A stretch of 64,000 nucleotides of DNA from Flagellimonas amphidinii (GCF_013090115.1 NZ_JABFNN010000039.1:62001-126000), one strand, 5' to 3'. Positions 43,405-53,049 are shown, counted from the stretch's first letter. Translations and numbers: made by a program. The notes: a model not told the origin generated them from the sequence alone.

Positions 43405-45543
43405 ATGAAAACACTTACCACCCGTATCCTTTTTCTTGCCTTATGCCTTATTTTTGCAGGCTCTTGTAAAAATCAAAACGAAACATCGATGAGTATACAA
43501 CCCCCAGTAGCGAATAAGAAGCCAACCAAGCTTGAAAAGCATGGAGATGTTAGAGTGGACAATTATTATTGGATGAATGACAAGGAAAATCAAGAGGTAA
43601 TTGACTATCTCAACGCTGAGAACGATTATTACCATCAGATGACATCCCATACCAAACAATTTCAAGAAGATCTTTTTAAAGAGATAAAATCGAGAATAAA
43701 GGAAGACGATTCTTCCGTACCTTATAAGTTGGACGGATATTGGTACATCACTCGATATGAAGAGGGCAAGGAATATCCCATTCACTCTCGAAAAGAGGGT
43801 GATTTAGACGCTGAGGAGCAAATCATGTTCAATTGCAATGAAATGGCCAAAGGCCATGATTTCTATAATTTGAAAGGCATTTCTGTGAGCCCAGACAACA
43901 CAATGGCCACTTTTGCAACTGATACTGTATCAAGAAGGCAATACACCATTCAAATTAAGAACCTGAAGACTGGGGAGATTTATCCTGATAAAATTGAAAA
44001 TACAACAGGTGGAGCTGTTTGGGCCAACGATGGCAAAACCCTTTTCTATACCAAAAAGGATCCTGTTACCTTAAGGGGAGATAAAATTTATAAGCATAAG
44101 CTGGGGACACCTGCTGACGAAGATGTTCTTATTTTTCACGAGGTCGATGACACGTATCGAACTTTTGTTTATAAGACTAAATCCAGAAAATATATTGTCA
44201 TAGGTTCTGCCAGTACATTGACCACAGAGTATCAAATTCTAGCTGCAGATGACCCAGATGGAAAATTTAAAGTGTTTTCTCCACGGGAAAGAGGGGTGGA
44301 GTATTCCATAGCGCATTATAATGGCGACTTTTATGTGCTTACCAATAAGGATGGAGCCACCAACTTTAAATTGATGAAAACTTCGGAAAATAAAACACAC
44401 GCTGATTTTTGGGAAGAATTTATTCCGCACAGGGAAAATGTTCTATTGGAAGATTTGGATATTTTCAAGGATTACTATGTGCTTTCAGAACGGGAAAATG
44501 GATTGAACCTGCTTAAAATTTCCAAATGGGATGGTTCGGAAAGTTATCAATTACCTTTTGCTAGTGAGACCTATGTAGCGGGAACTTCGGTGAACTTGGA
44601 TTTTGACACCAAGGAACTGCGCTATTATTATAACGAAATGGGCGCACCCTACGCTGTTATTGACTTCAATATGGAAACCAAAACCAAAAAAATCCTGAAA
44701 GAACAGGAAGTTTTGGGAGGAACATTCGATAAATCCAATTATAAAACAGAACGTTTATGGGCTACAGCAAGAGACGGCGCTAAAGTTCCTATTTCATTGG
44801 TTTATCATAAAGACACTCCTTTGGATGGTACAAGTCCATTGTTACAATATGCCTATGGATCCTATGGCCACACCATTGACCCTTATTTTTCCACGATTAG
44901 ATTGAGTTTATTGGATAGAGGGTTCATTTATGCCATTGCTCATATTAGAGGAGGTGAATATTTGGGAAGACCGTGGTACGAAGATGGAAAACTTTTGCAG
45001 AAGAAAAATACATTTACCGATTTTATTGATTCTTCCAAGCACTTGATTGAAAAGAAATATACTTCATCTGAGCATTTATATGCCAGTGGAGGTTCTGCAG
45101 GGGGATTACTCATGGGTGCTGTGGTAAATATGGCCCCTGAACTATATCGTGGAGTTATAGCTTCAGTACCGTTTGTAGATGTAGTGACTACTATGTTGGA
45201 TGACTCAATTCCACTTACTACCGGAGAATATGATGAATGGGGAAATCCAAATGAAAAGGAATACTATGACTATATGAAATCTTATTCCCCGTATGACAAT
45301 GTAGAGGCTATAAACTATCCTAATATGTATGTATCAACCGGACTCCATGATTCCCAAGTACAATACTGGGAGCCTGCGAAGTGGGTTGCCAAGCTAAGAG
45401 AGTACAAAACCGATGATAATCTCTTATTTTTGGATACAAATATGGAGGCCGGACACGGAGGGGCATCAGGTCGTTTTGAGGCCCTCAAGGAAGTGGCCAA
45501 AGAGTATGCTTTTATTCTTGATCTAGAAAATAAGATACCTTAA
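43405..45543 (+). CDS. S9 prolyl oligopeptidase family lipoprotein (oligopeptidase B-like)
   Basis: The 712-residue protein has a lipoprotein signal (FAGSC, Cys at residue 21), a seven-bladed propeller, and a C-terminal alpha/beta-hydrolase domain. The triad is Ser in GGSAGG, Asp in STGLHDSQVQYW and His in GHGGASGR. HGGEYLGRPWYEDGK-like sequences and IRGGEYLG point to oligopeptidase B, which cuts short peptides after basic residues, although the propeller Glu pair that sets P1 specificity was not checked. It is anchored outside the cytoplasm. Confidence 0.9.
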   Translation: MKTLTTRILFLALCLIFAGSCKNQNETSMSIQPPVANKKPTKLEKHGDVRVDNYYWMNDKENQEVIDYLNAENDYYHQMTSHTKQFQEDLFKEIKSRIKEDDSSVPYKLDGYWYITRYEEGKEYPIHSRKEGDLDAEEQIMFNCNEMAKGHDFYNLKGISVSPDNTMATFATDTVSRRQYTIQIKNLKTGEIYPDKIENTTGGAVWANDGKTLFYTKKDPVTLRGDKIYKHKLGTPADEDVLIFHEVDDTYRTFVYKTKSRKYIVIGSASTLTTEYQILAADDPDGKFKVFSPRERGVEYSIAHYNGDFYVLTNKDGATNFKLMKTSENKTHADFWEEFIPHRENVLLEDLDIFKDYYVLSERENGLNLLKISKWDGSESYQLPFASETYVAGTSVNLDFDTKELRYYYNEMGAPYAVIDFNMETKTKKILKEQEVLGGTFDKSNYKTERLWATARDGAKVPISLVYHKDTPLDGTSPLLQYAYGSYGHTIDPYFSTIRLSLLDRGFIYAIAHIRGGEYLGRPWYEDGKLLQKKNTFTDFIDSSKHLIEKKYTSSEHLYASGGSAGGLLMGAVVNMAPELYRGVIASVPFVDVVTTMLDDSIPLTTGEYDEWGNPNEKEYYDYMKSYSPYDNVEAINYPNMYVSTGLHDSQVQYWEPAKWVAKLREYKTDDNLLFLDTNMEAGHGGASGRFEALKEVAKEYAFILDLENKIP

Positions 45544-45555
45544 AATAAAAAATAC

Positions 45556-45563
45556 TATTTTTG
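45556..45563 (+). promoter_or_regulatory. Promoter -7 element of the cysteate synthase-like gene
   Basis: TATTTTTG fits TAnnTTTG and lies 52 bases before ATG 45616, leaving a moderate leader that includes the alternative TTG at 45583. Confidence 0.35.
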
Positions 45564-45615
45564 TGCCGAAGAAATCTTACCGTTGGTCGGATTTATTCCT
45601 TACCTAATACCAGTT

Positions 45616-46656
45616 ATGAAGAAACAGATAAATGCTTACAGCAATATCCTTGACTTAATTGGAAATACCCCCTTAGTTAAGCTAAACAAAATTGCAGCCC
45701 CTCTTACAGGAAACTTTTATGCTAAAATTGAAGCCTTTAACCCAGGACATTCGTCCAAGGATAGAATAGCGGCTTATATTATTGATCAAGCAGAAAAAAA
45801 AGGTATCCTCAAGCCAGGGAGTACTATTATTGAAACTACTTCAGGTAATACTGGATTTAGTTTGGCCATGGTGAGTATTGTAAAGGGATACGATTGTATT
45901 CTGGCCGTTAGTTCTAAGTCATCTCCAGATAAGATAGATATGCTTCGCTCCATGGGAGCCAAGGTTTATATATGTCCAGCTCATGTTAGCGCGGATGACC
46001 CTCGTTCTTATTACGAAGTGGCAAAACGTCTGCATAGCGAAACCGAGAATTCCATTTATATCAACCAGTATTTTAATGAGCTCAATATAGAGGCACATTA
46101 TCAAACTACTGGACCCGAAATTTGGGAGCAGACCAATGGTACCATTACACATTTGGTAGCCTGTAGCGGAACAGGGGGGACTATTTCAGGTATAGCTAGA
46201 TATTTGAAGGAGCAAAACCCAAAGGTTAAAATTCTTGGTGTGGATGCTTATGGTTCCGTACTTAAAAAATACCATGAGACTGGAGAGTTTGATCATAACG
46301 AGATTTATCCATACAGAATTGAAGGGCTTGGCAAGAATTTAATTCCAGCTGCAACCGACTTCAATTGTATTGACCGATATATTAAGGTGACCGATGGAGA
46401 AAGTGCACATATGGCCAGAAAAATAGCATATACTGAAGGTATGTTCGTAGGGTATACCAGTGGTGCGGCCATGCAGGCACTTTATCAATTAAATACCGAG
46501 GGAGAGTTTACCAAAGACAGTAATATAGTAGTTATTTTCCCAGATCATGGATCTCGATACATGAGTAAAGTTTATAGCAACGAATGGATGGAAAACCAAG
46601 GATTCTTCGATAATAAGAATGCTGAAGAGCCACAAAAGGTTGAATACATTAAATAA
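45616..46656 (+). CDS. PLP-dependent cysteine synthase family enzyme, candidate cysteate synthase
   Basis: The 346-residue enzyme of fold type II shows Lys48 for PLP in [11 protein letters not shown], the phosphate loop TTSGNTGFS (74-82) and GTGGTISG. Canonical cysteine synthases read GGSVKDR here, so the HSSKDR variant may mark a different nucleophile or acceptor. It is next to an alpha-oxoamine synthase-like gene. In published capnine biosynthesis, a cysteine-synthase homologue makes L-cysteate from O-phosphoserine and sulfite. I infer that role; plain cysteine synthase remains possible. ATG 45616 is chosen over TTG 45583. Confidence 0.75.
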   Translation: MKKQINAYSNILDLIGNTPLVKLNKIAAPLTGNFYAKIEAFNPGHSSKDRIAAYIIDQAEKKGILKPGSTIIETTSGNTGFSLAMVSIVKGYDCILAVSSKSSPDKIDMLRSMGAKVYICPAHVSADDPRSYYEVAKRLHSETENSIYINQYFNELNIEAHYQTTGPEIWEQTNGTITHLVACSGTGGTISGIARYLKEQNPKVKILGVDAYGSVLKKYHETGEFDHNEIYPYRIEGLGKNLIPAATDFNCIDRYIKVTDGESAHMARKIAYTEGMFVGYTSGAAMQALYQLNTEGEFTKDSNIVVIFPDHGSRYMSKVYSNEWMENQGFFDNKNAEEPQKVEYIK

Positions 46657-46681
46657 TAACTAATAAAGTGCTAACTCGTTG

Positions 46682-46711
46682 AACGACAGTGAAATTCATT
46701 GTCGTTTTTTT
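46682..46711 (+). terminator. Terminator between the two capnine-type genes
   Basis: The stem ACGACAGTGA / TCATTGTCGT (one G-U pair) with loop AAT is followed by seven T. It separates the two PLP genes into independent transcripts. Confidence 0.82.
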
Positions 46712-46749
46712 ATATCCAATTTTAGTTATGAGCACTAGTGAAAAATCTA

Positions 46750-46757
46750 TATTTTTG
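46750..46757 (+). promoter_or_regulatory. Promoter -7 element of the oxoamine synthase-like gene
   Basis: TATTTTTG lies 23 bases before ATG 46781 and just after the terminator, so this gene has its own promoter. Confidence 0.45.
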
Positions 46758-46780
46758 CATTTGAATCAAATTTAGGGTAG

Positions 46781-48040
46781 ATGAGAGATTTGTTTGATAG
46801 AATCATTGAGAATAAGGGGCCTTTGGGAAAATGGGCTTCCCAAGCAGAAGGTTATTTTGTATTCCCAAAATTGGAAGGACCCATCTCCAATAGGATGAAA
46901 TTTCAAGGAAAAGAGGTCATTACGTGGAGTATCAATGATTATTTGGGGTTGGCAAATCTACCCGAAATCAAAAAAGTGGATGGTGAAGCTGCCCTAGAGC
47001 ACGGTGCGGCTTATCCTATGGGAGCTCGTATGATGAGCGGACATACAGACTATCATGAGCAATTGGAGCGTGAATTGGCAGAGTTCTCCCAAAAAGAAGC
47101 GTCGTACTTATTAAATTTTGGTTATCAGGGCTTCATGTCCGTAATAGATGCATTGGTTTCCAAAGATGATATCATTGTTTATGATGTTGATTGTCACGCT
47201 TGTATTATAGATGGTGTGCGTCTACACATGGGAAAAAGATTTACTTTCAAACATAATGATGTTGAAAGTTTAGAGAAAAACTTGGAGCGTGCCACTAAAA
47301 TGGCTCAAGAAACTGGAGGAGGTATTCTTGTAATTTCCGAAGGTGTTTTTGGAATGCGAGGAGAACAAGGAATTCTTAAAGAAATCGTTGCGCTTAAAAA
47401 TAAGTTTAAGTTTAGATTGTTGGTGGATGATGCCCACGGATTTGGAACTTTAGGAAAAACAGGAGCAGGAGCAGGAGAGGAGCAAGGAGTACAAGGCGAT
47501 ATTGACGTTTACTTGGCCACATTTGCAAAATCGATGGCCGGTATTGGTGCATTTGTTGCCGCCGACCAAGAAATAATAGAATACCTTAAATATAATTTAA
47601 GGTCCCAGATGTTTGCGAAGTCACTTCCCATGGTTTTCGTAAAAGGTGCCTTGAAACGTTTACACATGATGCGAACCATGCCTGAATTGAAAGCTAAATT
47701 GTGGGAGAACGTAAATGCCCTTCAAAATGGATTGAAGGAAAAAGGGTTCGATATTGGAACAACTTCAAGCTGTGTAACTCCCGTATATCTGAATGGAAGC
47801 ATTCCAGAAGCCATGGCTTTGGTAAAAGATTTACGTGAAAATTATGGTATTTTCTGTTCAATTGTAGTGTACCCAGTAATTCCAAAGGGATTGATTCTGT
47901 TGCGAATGATTCCAACGGCTACGCATACCATGAAAGATATCGCGGAGACATTGGATGCCTTTTCAGCTATTCGTGATCGATTGGAAAATGGAACATACAA
48001 GAGACTTTCTGCTGCTGTTGCAGCTGCTATGGGAGAATAA
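46781..48040 (+). CDS. Alpha-oxoamine synthase family enzyme, candidate cysteate fatty acyltransferase
   Basis: The 419-residue fold-type-I PLP enzyme is related to KBL, BioF and serine palmitoyltransferase. It shows DCHACIIDG (His139 stacks on PLP), LVDDAHGFGTLGKTG (Asp216, His219) and the Schiff-base Lys250 in LATFAKSMAG. In Bacteroidota this branch condenses an amino acid with acyl-CoA or acyl-ACP. With cysteate it gives 3-keto-capnine for sulfonolipids; with serine it gives sphingolipid bases. The adjacent cysteine-synthase-like gene favours cysteate. Substrate choice is inferred. Confidence 0.8.
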   Translation: MRDLFDRIIENKGPLGKWASQAEGYFVFPKLEGPISNRMKFQGKEVITWSINDYLGLANLPEIKKVDGEAALEHGAAYPMGARMMSGHTDYHEQLERELAEFSQKEASYLLNFGYQGFMSVIDALVSKDDIIVYDVDCHACIIDGVRLHMGKRFTFKHNDVESLEKNLERATKMAQETGGGILVISEGVFGMRGEQGILKEIVALKNKFKFRLLVDDAHGFGTLGKTGAGAGEEQGVQGDIDVYLATFAKSMAGIGAFVAADQEIIEYLKYNLRSQMFAKSLPMVFVKGALKRLHMMRTMPELKAKLWENVNALQNGLKEKGFDIGTTSSCVTPVYLNGSIPEAMALVKDLRENYGIFCSIVVYPVIPKGLILLRMIPTATHTMKDIAETLDAFSAIRDRLENGTYKRLSAAVAAAMGE

Positions 48041-48121
48041 TTTTTTACCTCTCCATAAAATTTTCTTTTGTTGATTACAACTTCTAAGTAATATACTTCC
48101 AGGCAAGAAAATTGTTTTCTG

Positions 48122-49183
48122 CTACATCTGTGTATGGTACATCACTGGAAACTGTTCTGGAATCTCATCAGCTGATTCACCAAGGTTTTGACGCAAATCT
48201 ATTTCTATTCCACGAGCTATGGTAGAAATGGGAACGTCGTTCGCGGAACCTTCAAAAGGATTTTCCCCTGTTCTTCCAATTCTTTCCATAGTATGAAAGA
48301 CCCATGCTACAATTACATAGAAAGGAACGGATAACCAAATGAACAAATCGCCAATCAATGAATTTTTACTGCTTATTTCAATTCCTATTTCTGAAAATTG
48401 TGGAATGATGGCAAAGGGCAGCAACAAAATGAAAACCCACATAAAATAATGATTGAGTGTGGCAAAATGTCTTGGATAGGGAAAATTCTTTATACGTTCT
48501 GATTTTCCTTGAAGTGTGAACAATTCTTCCAAGACACCTTCCAATTGCAAAAAGGCAAACTCCCAAATTGCCCCTTTTTCCTTCAATCCCCTTAGATGAT
48601 GGGATTGAAGATAGAGTAATGCTGTTTGTTTATTGCTTTTTTCCATTACGTATTCTAAATCGTTGCTTGAGAGATAAGGTCTTAGGTCATCTTCAATACT
48701 GGCATCCCATTCAGGAGGCCTTACCACTTTGCTCCATTCTTTATTGGTTTTTTCATGCACTACCGTTTCCCAAGGTTTGGATGCTCGCATAGCATGTCGC
48801 AATGCAGCCATCCACGCTATATGTCTATAAGTGAGTGTTTTAATTTCATTATGTAATTCTTCTTGGGATAATTTTGTAGCAGTATGTTCATTGGTCACCA
48901 TATCTTGGACAAACATTCCAAATGTTCGGGAAGTATTTACAATGCCTCCCCAAATTTTTCTGGCCTCCCAAATTCTACCGTAAGATGCATTGTTTTGAAA
49001 ACCTATTACAAAAGCCACGGCAGTACCGATTAAGGCCAATGGGGTCCAAGGTATTTTAATCCATTGTAATTCAAGAAAGTAATACAAGGCCACTAAAGTG
49101 GTAACAATGCTAAAAAACAAAATGGTTTCATAACGAGTCCATTTTGCCATGTCCAGGGTTTTATAAACCTTTTTAGTATACAT
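48122..49183 (-). CDS. Bestrophin family ion channel
   Basis: The 353-residue membrane protein begins MYTKKVYKTLDMAKWTRYE. It has the bestrophin hallmark NASYGRIWEARKIWGGIVNTSR after the second helix, with further helices near residues 235-290. Bacterial bestrophins are pentameric channels, often cation or anion selective in the inner membrane. ATG 49183 is chosen; the GTG at 49204 would add seven residues. Confidence 0.9.
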   Translation of the reverse strand: MYTKKVYKTLDMAKWTRYETILFFSIVTTLVALYYFLELQWIKIPWTPLALIGTAVAFVIGFQNNASYGRIWEARKIWGGIVNTSRTFGMFVQDMVTNEHTATKLSQEELHNEIKTLTYRHIAWMAALRHAMRASKPWETVVHEKTNKEWSKVVRPPEWDASIEDDLRPYLSSNDLEYVMEKSNKQTALLYLQSHHLRGLKEKGAIWEFAFLQLEGVLEELFTLQGKSERIKNFPYPRHFATLNHYFMWVFILLLPFAIIPQFSEIGIEISSKNSLIGDLFIWLSVPFYVIVAWVFHTMERIGRTGENPFEGSANDVPISTIARGIEIDLRQNLGESADEIPEQFPVMYHTQM

Positions 49184-49303
49184 AGAAAACCTTTTATATC
49201 GCACAGGAAACCTACTGCGGCAATTAACTTTTTTGGTATAAGATTGTGTTACAATCGTTTGCTCATGCCTAAGATAACAAAAGGTGCTGGAATTAATAAT
49301 TTT

Positions 49304-50620
49304 CTATTCTTTGGAAAATAAAAATTCCCCACCGCCTTGTTTAAGAGTCATTTTTTCTGAAGACGGTTGAAATTCCATGACTACTCCAGCGGGGTCAAAT
49401 TTAAATGTATGTTCTGCTGTAGCTTCAAGCGGGAAAGATGGTTGACCTGTAGCCTGGGCAATTAGGTTTGCATCTTCTTTGGTAATGGTTATCTTCAAAG
49501 AAATTTGTGAGGATGTGTAAACCCCTAAATACTGGTCAATGTCTGAATTGGCAACGGTATAGTTTGAAAATTCTGGAATAGTGAAAGGTTTCCCATAAAC
49601 TGCACTGAGAACCGCAATGGAAATATCATTGATGTTAAAGTTACTTCCGTTGGAAGTTAGCGCATACGAAATGTTTCCATCAGAGAAAAAGGAAAAAACA
49701 GAATTAAATCCATCAATACCCCCCGTATGGCCATAACCTATTTTATCATAAAAAGGTATTTGAAACAATCCCATTCCAAATTGACCTTTGATGGATTTCA
49801 TATGGTCAAGACTTTCGGTATTTAGAAGCTTTCCCGAAAATAATGCATTACTGAATTTGACCAAATCAATGGGGGTTGAGAGAATTCCACCGGCTCCTAA
49901 GGGAATAGAAGTATCGGTTTCTGGTGAAAGTTTCCAATTTCCCAAATATCTGTAGGAGTTACACTCTTTATTTCCAACATTTATTCTACCTGCCATATAG
50001 GTATCGGAAAGTTCTAAAGGTTTCGCAATGTGCTCTTTCAATAACTCAGCATAGGATTTATCAAATGTTTTTTCAAGAATGTAGGTCAACAGTACATAGT
50101 TTGAGTTGCTATATTCCGATTTACTATCTGGTTCAAAATCAATACCGGCTTTTTCAATGATCGCTACCATCTCTTGCTCAGATTTGGGTTCCGTATTCCA
50201 ATTAATATAGTCGCTGTCATTGGTGAAATTATGAATGCCGCTGCGGTGATAAAGTAAATCTTCAATGGTTATTTTGTCTGAGTTTTTAATGGAAGGGAAG
50301 TATTCATCAATGGTTTGCTCCAAATTAATTTTATTTTCCTCAACTGCTTTTAAAACTAAAACAGTGGTGAATGTCTTCGATATGGAACCAATTCGATATT
50401 TACTTTTTTCATTTGCTTTAACCTCATTTGCTACATCCAAATAACCAATGACTTTTGAATAAATGATATTTCCATTTTTTGCCACAGCTATACTTCCCAT
50501 AAATTTGTCATTGACTTCTAAAGAAGACAAATAAGTATCCAATTTATTAGAATCGATATCCTGTGGGAAAGCTAGGTTTCCAAAGGCTAAAATGCCCAAT
50601 AGTGTAAGTATGTTTTTCAT
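49304..50620 (-). CDS. Secreted serine hydrolase, class C beta-lactamase/DD-peptidase fold
   Basis: The 438-residue protein has a signal peptide (ending AFPQ). It carries the three motifs of the penicillin-recognising fold: SISK (SxxK), YSNSNYVLL (YxN) and GHTGG (HxG). A C-terminal beta domain (about 340-438) with YLGVYTSSQISLKITI is typical of the non-lactamase members, which are esterases, peptidases or unknown hydrolases. It is separated by 21 bases from the ankyrin-PD40 gene upstream on the same strand. Confidence 0.88.
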   Translation of the reverse strand: MKNILTLLGILAFGNLAFPQDIDSNKLDTYLSSLEVNDKFMGSIAVAKNGNIIYSKVIGYLDVANEVKANEKSKYRIGSISKTFTTVLVLKAVEENKINLEQTIDEYFPSIKNSDKITIEDLLYHRSGIHNFTNDSDYINWNTEPKSEQEMVAIIEKAGIDFEPDSKSEYSNSNYVLLTYILEKTFDKSYAELLKEHIAKPLELSDTYMAGRINVGNKECNSYRYLGNWKLSPETDTSIPLGAGGILSTPIDLVKFSNALFSGKLLNTESLDHMKSIKGQFGMGLFQIPFYDKIGYGHTGGIDGFNSVFSFFSDGNISYALTSNGSNFNINDISIAVLSAVYGKPFTIPEFSNYTVANSDIDQYLGVYTSSQISLKITITKEDANLIAQATGQPSFPLEATAEHTFKFDPAGVVMEFQPSSEKMTLKQGGGEFLFSKE

Positions 50621-50641
50621 ATCACGATATTCAACTTTAGT

Positions 50642-52033
50642 TTATTTCCGATTGTTTTCTTTCAATTCCTTCAATACCTCAGTACTTACCCAATAAATAT
50701 CTTGATTACTGGTATAAAATAAATATTTGCCGTCTTTGGTCACAAATGGGCAGTATTCATAAAAAGAGGTGTTTATTTTGTTGCCCATGCTAACTGCTTT
50801 TGTCCAAGTATCATCAGGTTTTTTGAAACTTATGTACAAATCCCCTTGTCCAAAACCATTTTCACGTGTGGAACAGAAAATGATATAGGATTCATCCGGT
50901 GCTACAAAAACGTCCGCTTCATAGGCTGGTGTGTTCACTGATTTACCAAGCGGAATTGCTTTTTGAAATTCACCATTTATGAATTTACTGTAATAAATGT
51001 CGTAATCTGACCTTTTTCGTTCTTCAGGAGCGTTGGCATTGGAACCAAAATACATTGTTCCATCATTCGTGAATGAAATGTAATATTCATTTCTTTCTGA
51101 ATTGATATTTTTACCTACATTGATTGGTTCTGACCATTCATTTTCTTGCTTTTGTACATACCAAATGTCTACATCCTTCGGTTCCCCTAGACCATCCAAA
51201 GCTCTTTTTGAAATAAAATAGAGTCTATTTTCATCATTGGATAAAAAAGGGTCGTTATAGCCGTATGTCTTATGGGATAGAATGGTTTTAGGTTCACTCC
51301 ATTCATTCCCAACCAATTGGGTAAATTTAATTTCAGATTTTCCATTGATGTGAGCGGCAAAGTAAAACTCGGTTCCAGAAGCATTGAAAATAGCACCAAA
51401 TTCTTCATCTTCTGTAGAAATGAAATTTGGCGCAAATAATAGCGGAGTTGTTTTGGGTAAGGGTTGTCCCATATATGCACCCTTCATGGCGAAACTTCTA
51501 ATTTCACTTTCGTCGCCTCCAGCAGTTACAAGTAGATCATAAATTTCAGTATTGCCCGTACGCTTTGCAATTTCTAGAGGTGTGCTGCCCCTTTTGTTTA
51601 TAGTATTTATGTTTGTTCCGCTATTGATAAGCTTTTTTACAAACAAAGTACTCCTGTTTATGATGGCTCTTTCCAGCAAAGAGGAGCCAAATAGTTCAAC
51701 CCAGCTATGATCGGGTTGCGCATCGACCAAAGCATCATAATATTCCTCATTATTTCGAAGCACCGCAACATACATGGGGGTTCTACCGTCATTGTCCTTA
51801 TGATTGAGGTTAATGCCTTTTTTAAGTAGATAGTCGAATGCTTCCTTTTGTTGGCAACCGATGGACCAATGCAGCAACGTTCTACCTCTGGAATCCAAAA
51901 TATTGATGGAATTGTCTTGAAGCAAACTGTCCAATCTACTCAAATTTCCCTTACAAACGGTTCGGAAGATATCCTGTGCAGCAATATTTGAACAGTATAG
52001 AAATATAGTAAGAATGCAAATGAGTTTTTTCAT
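50642..52033 (-). CDS. Secreted ankyrin-repeat protein with PD40 beta-propeller
   Basis: The 463-residue protein has a signal peptide (ending SNIAAQ) and four to five ankyrin repeats (about 45-180, DSRGRTLLHWSI and NKRGSTPLEIAKRTGNTEI). A WD40-like PD40 propeller follows (about 220-455, with repeated DPFLSNDENRLYFISKR, EYYISFTNDGTMYFGSN and APDESYIIFCSTRENG). Ankyrin domains outside the cytoplasm are less common; here they are joined to a TolB-like propeller, suggesting a protein-interaction scaffold. No catalytic motif is seen. ATG 52033 is used. Confidence 0.82.
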   Translation of the reverse strand: MKKLICILTIFLYCSNIAAQDIFRTVCKGNLSRLDSLLQDNSINILDSRGRTLLHWSIGCQQKEAFDYLLKKGINLNHKDNDGRTPMYVAVLRNNEEYYDALVDAQPDHSWVELFGSSLLERAIINRSTLFVKKLINSGTNINTINKRGSTPLEIAKRTGNTEIYDLLVTAGGDESEIRSFAMKGAYMGQPLPKTTPLLFAPNFISTEDEEFGAIFNASGTEFYFAAHINGKSEIKFTQLVGNEWSEPKTILSHKTYGYNDPFLSNDENRLYFISKRALDGLGEPKDVDIWYVQKQENEWSEPINVGKNINSERNEYYISFTNDGTMYFGSNANAPEERKRSDYDIYYSKFINGEFQKAIPLGKSVNTPAYEADVFVAPDESYIIFCSTRENGFGQGDLYISFKKPDDTWTKAVSMGNKINTSFYEYCPFVTKDGKYLFYTSNQDIYWVSTEVLKELKENNRK

Positions 52034-52155
52034 GCAAGGAATTGTCAATCCTTGAAAATAGCCATTTTAAACGTTCTTGAGGTGCTCAGAATATTATCTT
52101 TATGCTTCTTTTAGGAATTCGTTCAAAATGATAGTGAGACTTCCACTAAAGAAAA

Positions 52156-52292
52156 TTAATCCAATCTGCCTATTAGACTCCATCCATTTGCTTTATCAAT
52201 GACTACGCAGTGTAGTTGATTTTCACCTTTTTCAAGGGGAGTCCATTTAATTCAATAACTCCATTGGCGTTTTCAAAAATCATAATTTTCAT
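52156..52292 (-). pseudogene. Possible frameshifted gene fragment
   Basis: After an ATG at 52292 (one base beyond the DoxX stop) a frame reads MKIMIFENANGVIELNGLPL and stops soon. A second minus frame then continues with EKGENQLHCVVIDKANGWS and ends at 52156. Read with one shift, the pieces look like a single beta-rich C-terminal remnant. The family is unknown. Confidence 0.22.
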
Positions 52293-52293
52293 G

Positions 52294-52545
52294 CTAAAAT
52301 CGAATCGCACTTACATATATCCAAATGATAAAGAACACTTGCAATGGTATTCTGAACCATAGATAACTCAGTCCATTGCCATCCAAGGCCCCAGTTTGAT
52401 AATTTATGTTGTGCATTGCCGCATAAATATTAGCGGGCAAAATCAATAAGAGAAAAACAATAAGTGCCCAAGCCTTATGATGCCGATAACCTGGGATGAG
52501 TAACCCCACGGCGAACGTAATTTCCCCAATAAACTTTCTGAACAT
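52294..52545 (-). CDS. DoxX-like membrane protein, N-terminally truncated
   Basis: The 83-residue product contains only the second half of a DoxX-type protein: FIGEITFAVGLLIPGYRHHKAWALI, then ILPANIYAAMHN and WFRIPLQVFFIIWIYV. Full-length relatives run about 120-130 residues with two more N-terminal helices. Here, the reading frame is closed by a stop at 52575, and the VOC gene fills the space upstream. It is probably a remnant, or a short form with altered topology. Start ATG 52545; TTG 52551 is equally possible. Confidence 0.6.
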   Translation of the reverse strand: MFRKFIGEITFAVGLLIPGYRHHKAWALIVFLLLILPANIYAAMHNINYQTGALDGNGLSYLWFRIPLQVFFIIWIYVSAIRF

Positions 52546-52561
52546 TTCCAAAGAAAGGTAT

Positions 52562-52957
52562 TTATAGATTTTCTACGAGTTGAATATTATTGCCACAAGT
52601 ATCATTGAAAACAGCAACTTTTACCGTTCCCATTTCTTTTGGCTCCATACTAAATTCTACACCAATTTTGGTAAGTCGGTTATACTCTTCTTCCACATTG
52701 TCAACGTCAAACTGGGTATAAGGTATTCCTGCATCAGACAGTGCTTGTTGATAGACCTTCGCAGGCTCAAAATGTAAAGGGGCAGGCTCCAAGAGTATTT
52801 CAGGGCCATCTTGTGCTTCTTTGGAAACAAGTGTTAGCCATCTGTTTCCTTCACCCAACGGAATGTCATGTTTCTTAAGAAATCCCAGTTTTTCAGTATA
52901 AAATTTAAGGGCCTTTTCTTGATCCAGAACAGGTATACTTATAATGGTGACTCTCAT
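52562..52957 (-). CDS. VOC family protein
   Basis: The 131-residue protein has a double VOC fold: MRVTIISIPVLDQEKALKFYTEKLGF in the first half and VKVAVFNDTCGNNIQLVENL at the end. Helpful metal-site residues are Glu near the C-terminus (QLVE) and a His early in the second half (PAPLHFEPA). It belongs to the small glyoxalase-like proteins of unknown substrate. It lies between a CMD-family gene and the truncated DoxX gene and may form an operon with DoxX. Confidence 0.88.
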   Translation of the reverse strand: MRVTIISIPVLDQEKALKFYTEKLGFLKKHDIPLGEGNRWLTLVSKEAQDGPEILLEPAPLHFEPAKVYQQALSDAGIPYTQFDVDNVEEEYNRLTKIGVEFSMEPKEMGTVKVAVFNDTCGNNIQLVENL

Positions 52958-53049
52958 AATAGGTATGTCTTTGTTTCAATAGTTGTTAAAGGTTTTGTGT
53001 TGGGATTGTGTTCACCATCTTTATGATTTCAATTTACAGAATTAAACAC

